64,000 nucleotides of DNA from Daucus carota subsp. sativus (Eukaryota > Streptophyta > Magnoliopsida > Apiales > Apiaceae). Below, piece after piece: positions 62,801 to 64,000 of the stretch (within the stretch, counting starts at the first letter, position 1; every line of letters starts with the position of its first letter). The stretch spans positions 31,484,527 through 31,548,526 of the forward strand of contig NC_030384.2 in assembly GCF_001625215.2 (NCBI RefSeq), in the 5' to 3' direction. The notes below the pieces were generated by a model. It ran no database searches, was not told the origin of the DNA, and saw only the letters and a program-made list of their open reading frames with translations. The position numbers and the translations under genes were made by a program.

Positions 62801-63298
62801 TTTCCTCCAAGCCGCCATAGTCGACACGACTAGAATAAAATTTACGCCTATATATTCGTGTGTTTACATTTCCTGTAAATTTGTCATATTTCTTTTAGTC
62901 TATCTCAAATTTATTTATAACAAATATTACTCCAAATAATAATAATTATAATTAATTATATATATATATATATATTTATAACTACGATTATCTCTTTTAT
63001 TTTGTAACACAGGACTTCCTTGTACATACATGTCTTAAAACAATATGAGATAGTATTCGTTAAAAATAGACATGTAGAATATTATATAAAATTTATAAAA
63101 TATGTATAGGATTGTGTTTCTCATTTATTTTATTTTATTACGCAAGACGATTGTACTACCTTGCACATACATGTCCCGCACCAGCCTCGGAAGATAATGT
63201 TTGTTCAAAATGATTGGTTAAATTAGACCCGTGAAATATTATATAAAATTTATTAAATATATATAAATTGTGTTTCGACGAGGTTGTCTGCAAAGCTA
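62801..63298. other. AT-rich spacer
   Basis: GTACTACCTTGCACATACATGTC near 63152 resembles CTTCCTTGTACATACATGTC near 63013, followed in both by TAGA(C/G) and AATATTATATAAAATTTAT. This marks an old duplication of about 130 bp. No gene seen. Confidence 0.5.
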
Positions 63299-64000
63299 TC
63301 AATATACTTATATAAAGGAGAAGCGAGGGGCGTGTAGGTGGCGCCTCTCAAATCGCTCCGTTCTATTTTTCTAATTTTCTGAATTTTTTGGATGAAAAAT
63401 ATCAAAAATTAGAACTACCTTTTTTAGTTTCGGGTATATTAGAAGCAAATTTCAGAATCTGATTTTGTTTCAGATTATTTATGGAATATAGTCGTTTAAA
63501 AGTTTTAATTTGATTTTGTTTCAAATTATTTAATTATGGGAAAGAGTAGCACGCAAGTCTCTCTGCAGTTATAAATACCCCTATAGATTGTAGGATTTTG
63601 GATCATCTAAACACAACCTATTCTCTCTCAATACCACAACTCTAGCTCTCTCTGGTGATAGTTCTCTTGCTTGATTTCTAACTCAGTGATGCCGTTTTTC
63701 TGCAACGACAAGTGAAGGCAGTTTATATAGTTTTAAAAAAAATAAAGGTTGTTGCAAGCAAAGGTATCGCTATGTGGGAGTCGACAAATTGAAACAGGGG
63801 GGAAAAATATAGTCTTGACATGATATTGATGGATGATATCAATAAATTAACTAATAGTGATGTATGTTTGTTGGTTATTCTTTTATAATATTTGTTTTGT
63901 TCATCGGACATGTTTGTTGTTTTTAATTTTTATATGATTTACTTTGTATATAACACAGTATGGTGAAGTGAGGGGCGTGTAGGTGGCGCCTCTCACATCA
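63299..64000 (+). mobile_element. Putative Helitron 5' part, continues past the window
   Basis: TCAATATACTTATATAAAGG follows an A at 63298 and resembles Helitron 5' ends (TC plus short TATA words). A 26-bp sequence, GAGGGGCGTG plus 16 bases ending CCTCTCA, occurs both near the start (about 63325-63350) and at the window end (about 63970-63995). The second copy suggests a tandem or nested element beginning just before the window ends. The 3' end is outside. Confidence 0.5.

Overview
This is a window of nuclear plant DNA from a eudicot, probably an asterid. The evidence is the spliced genes with GT-AG introns, the AT-rich spacers, and the density of plant transposable elements (Ty1/copia, Helitrons, Stowaway, PIF/Harbinger-like, hAT-like and Mutator-like MITEs, SINE and LINE fragments). 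The exact family cannot be fixed from sequence alone.

Layout. Positions 1-5958 hold most of a Ty1/copia retrotransposon with an intact 1371-residue gag-pol frame. The part of its 5' LTR in the window is identical to the 3' LTR over all 302 comparable bases, so the insertion is very young. Positions 5.96-17.9 kb are gene-poor and repeat-rich: palindromic CCGCAATG repeats, long (TA)n tracts, two Helitrons and several MITEs. A single-exon TLC-domain membrane protein gene lies at 17988-18737 (+). Two tandem LHT-type amino acid transporter genes follow on the minus strand (21100-23748 and 26011-29032), with matching lengths for exons 3-8. Positions 29.2-42.2 kb are again repeat-rich.

The right third is a gene island. 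It holds isopentenyl-diphosphate isomerase (42317-45730, +), a type-I prohibitin (47878-48717, +), the cytosolic Fe-S scaffold NBP35 (51898-55066, -) and cytosolic glucose-6-phosphate dehydrogenase with 15 coding exons (56132-62226, -). The window ends inside a probable Helitron that starts at 63299. I joined the exons by hand at GT-AG sites and every joined frame is open from ATG to stop. The host genes are unrelated housekeeping or transport functions and do not form a pathway cluster.

The most unusual signal is in the copia element. The 16 bases directly after the 5' LTR, where a tRNA primer-binding site is expected, are a perfect reverse complement of a segment inside the element's own LTR. 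This suggests self-priming or hairpin priming rather than ordinary tRNA-iMet priming. The same LTR carries a 51-bp enhancer-like array of nested palindromes, and its TATA box sits at the centre of an inverted repeat.
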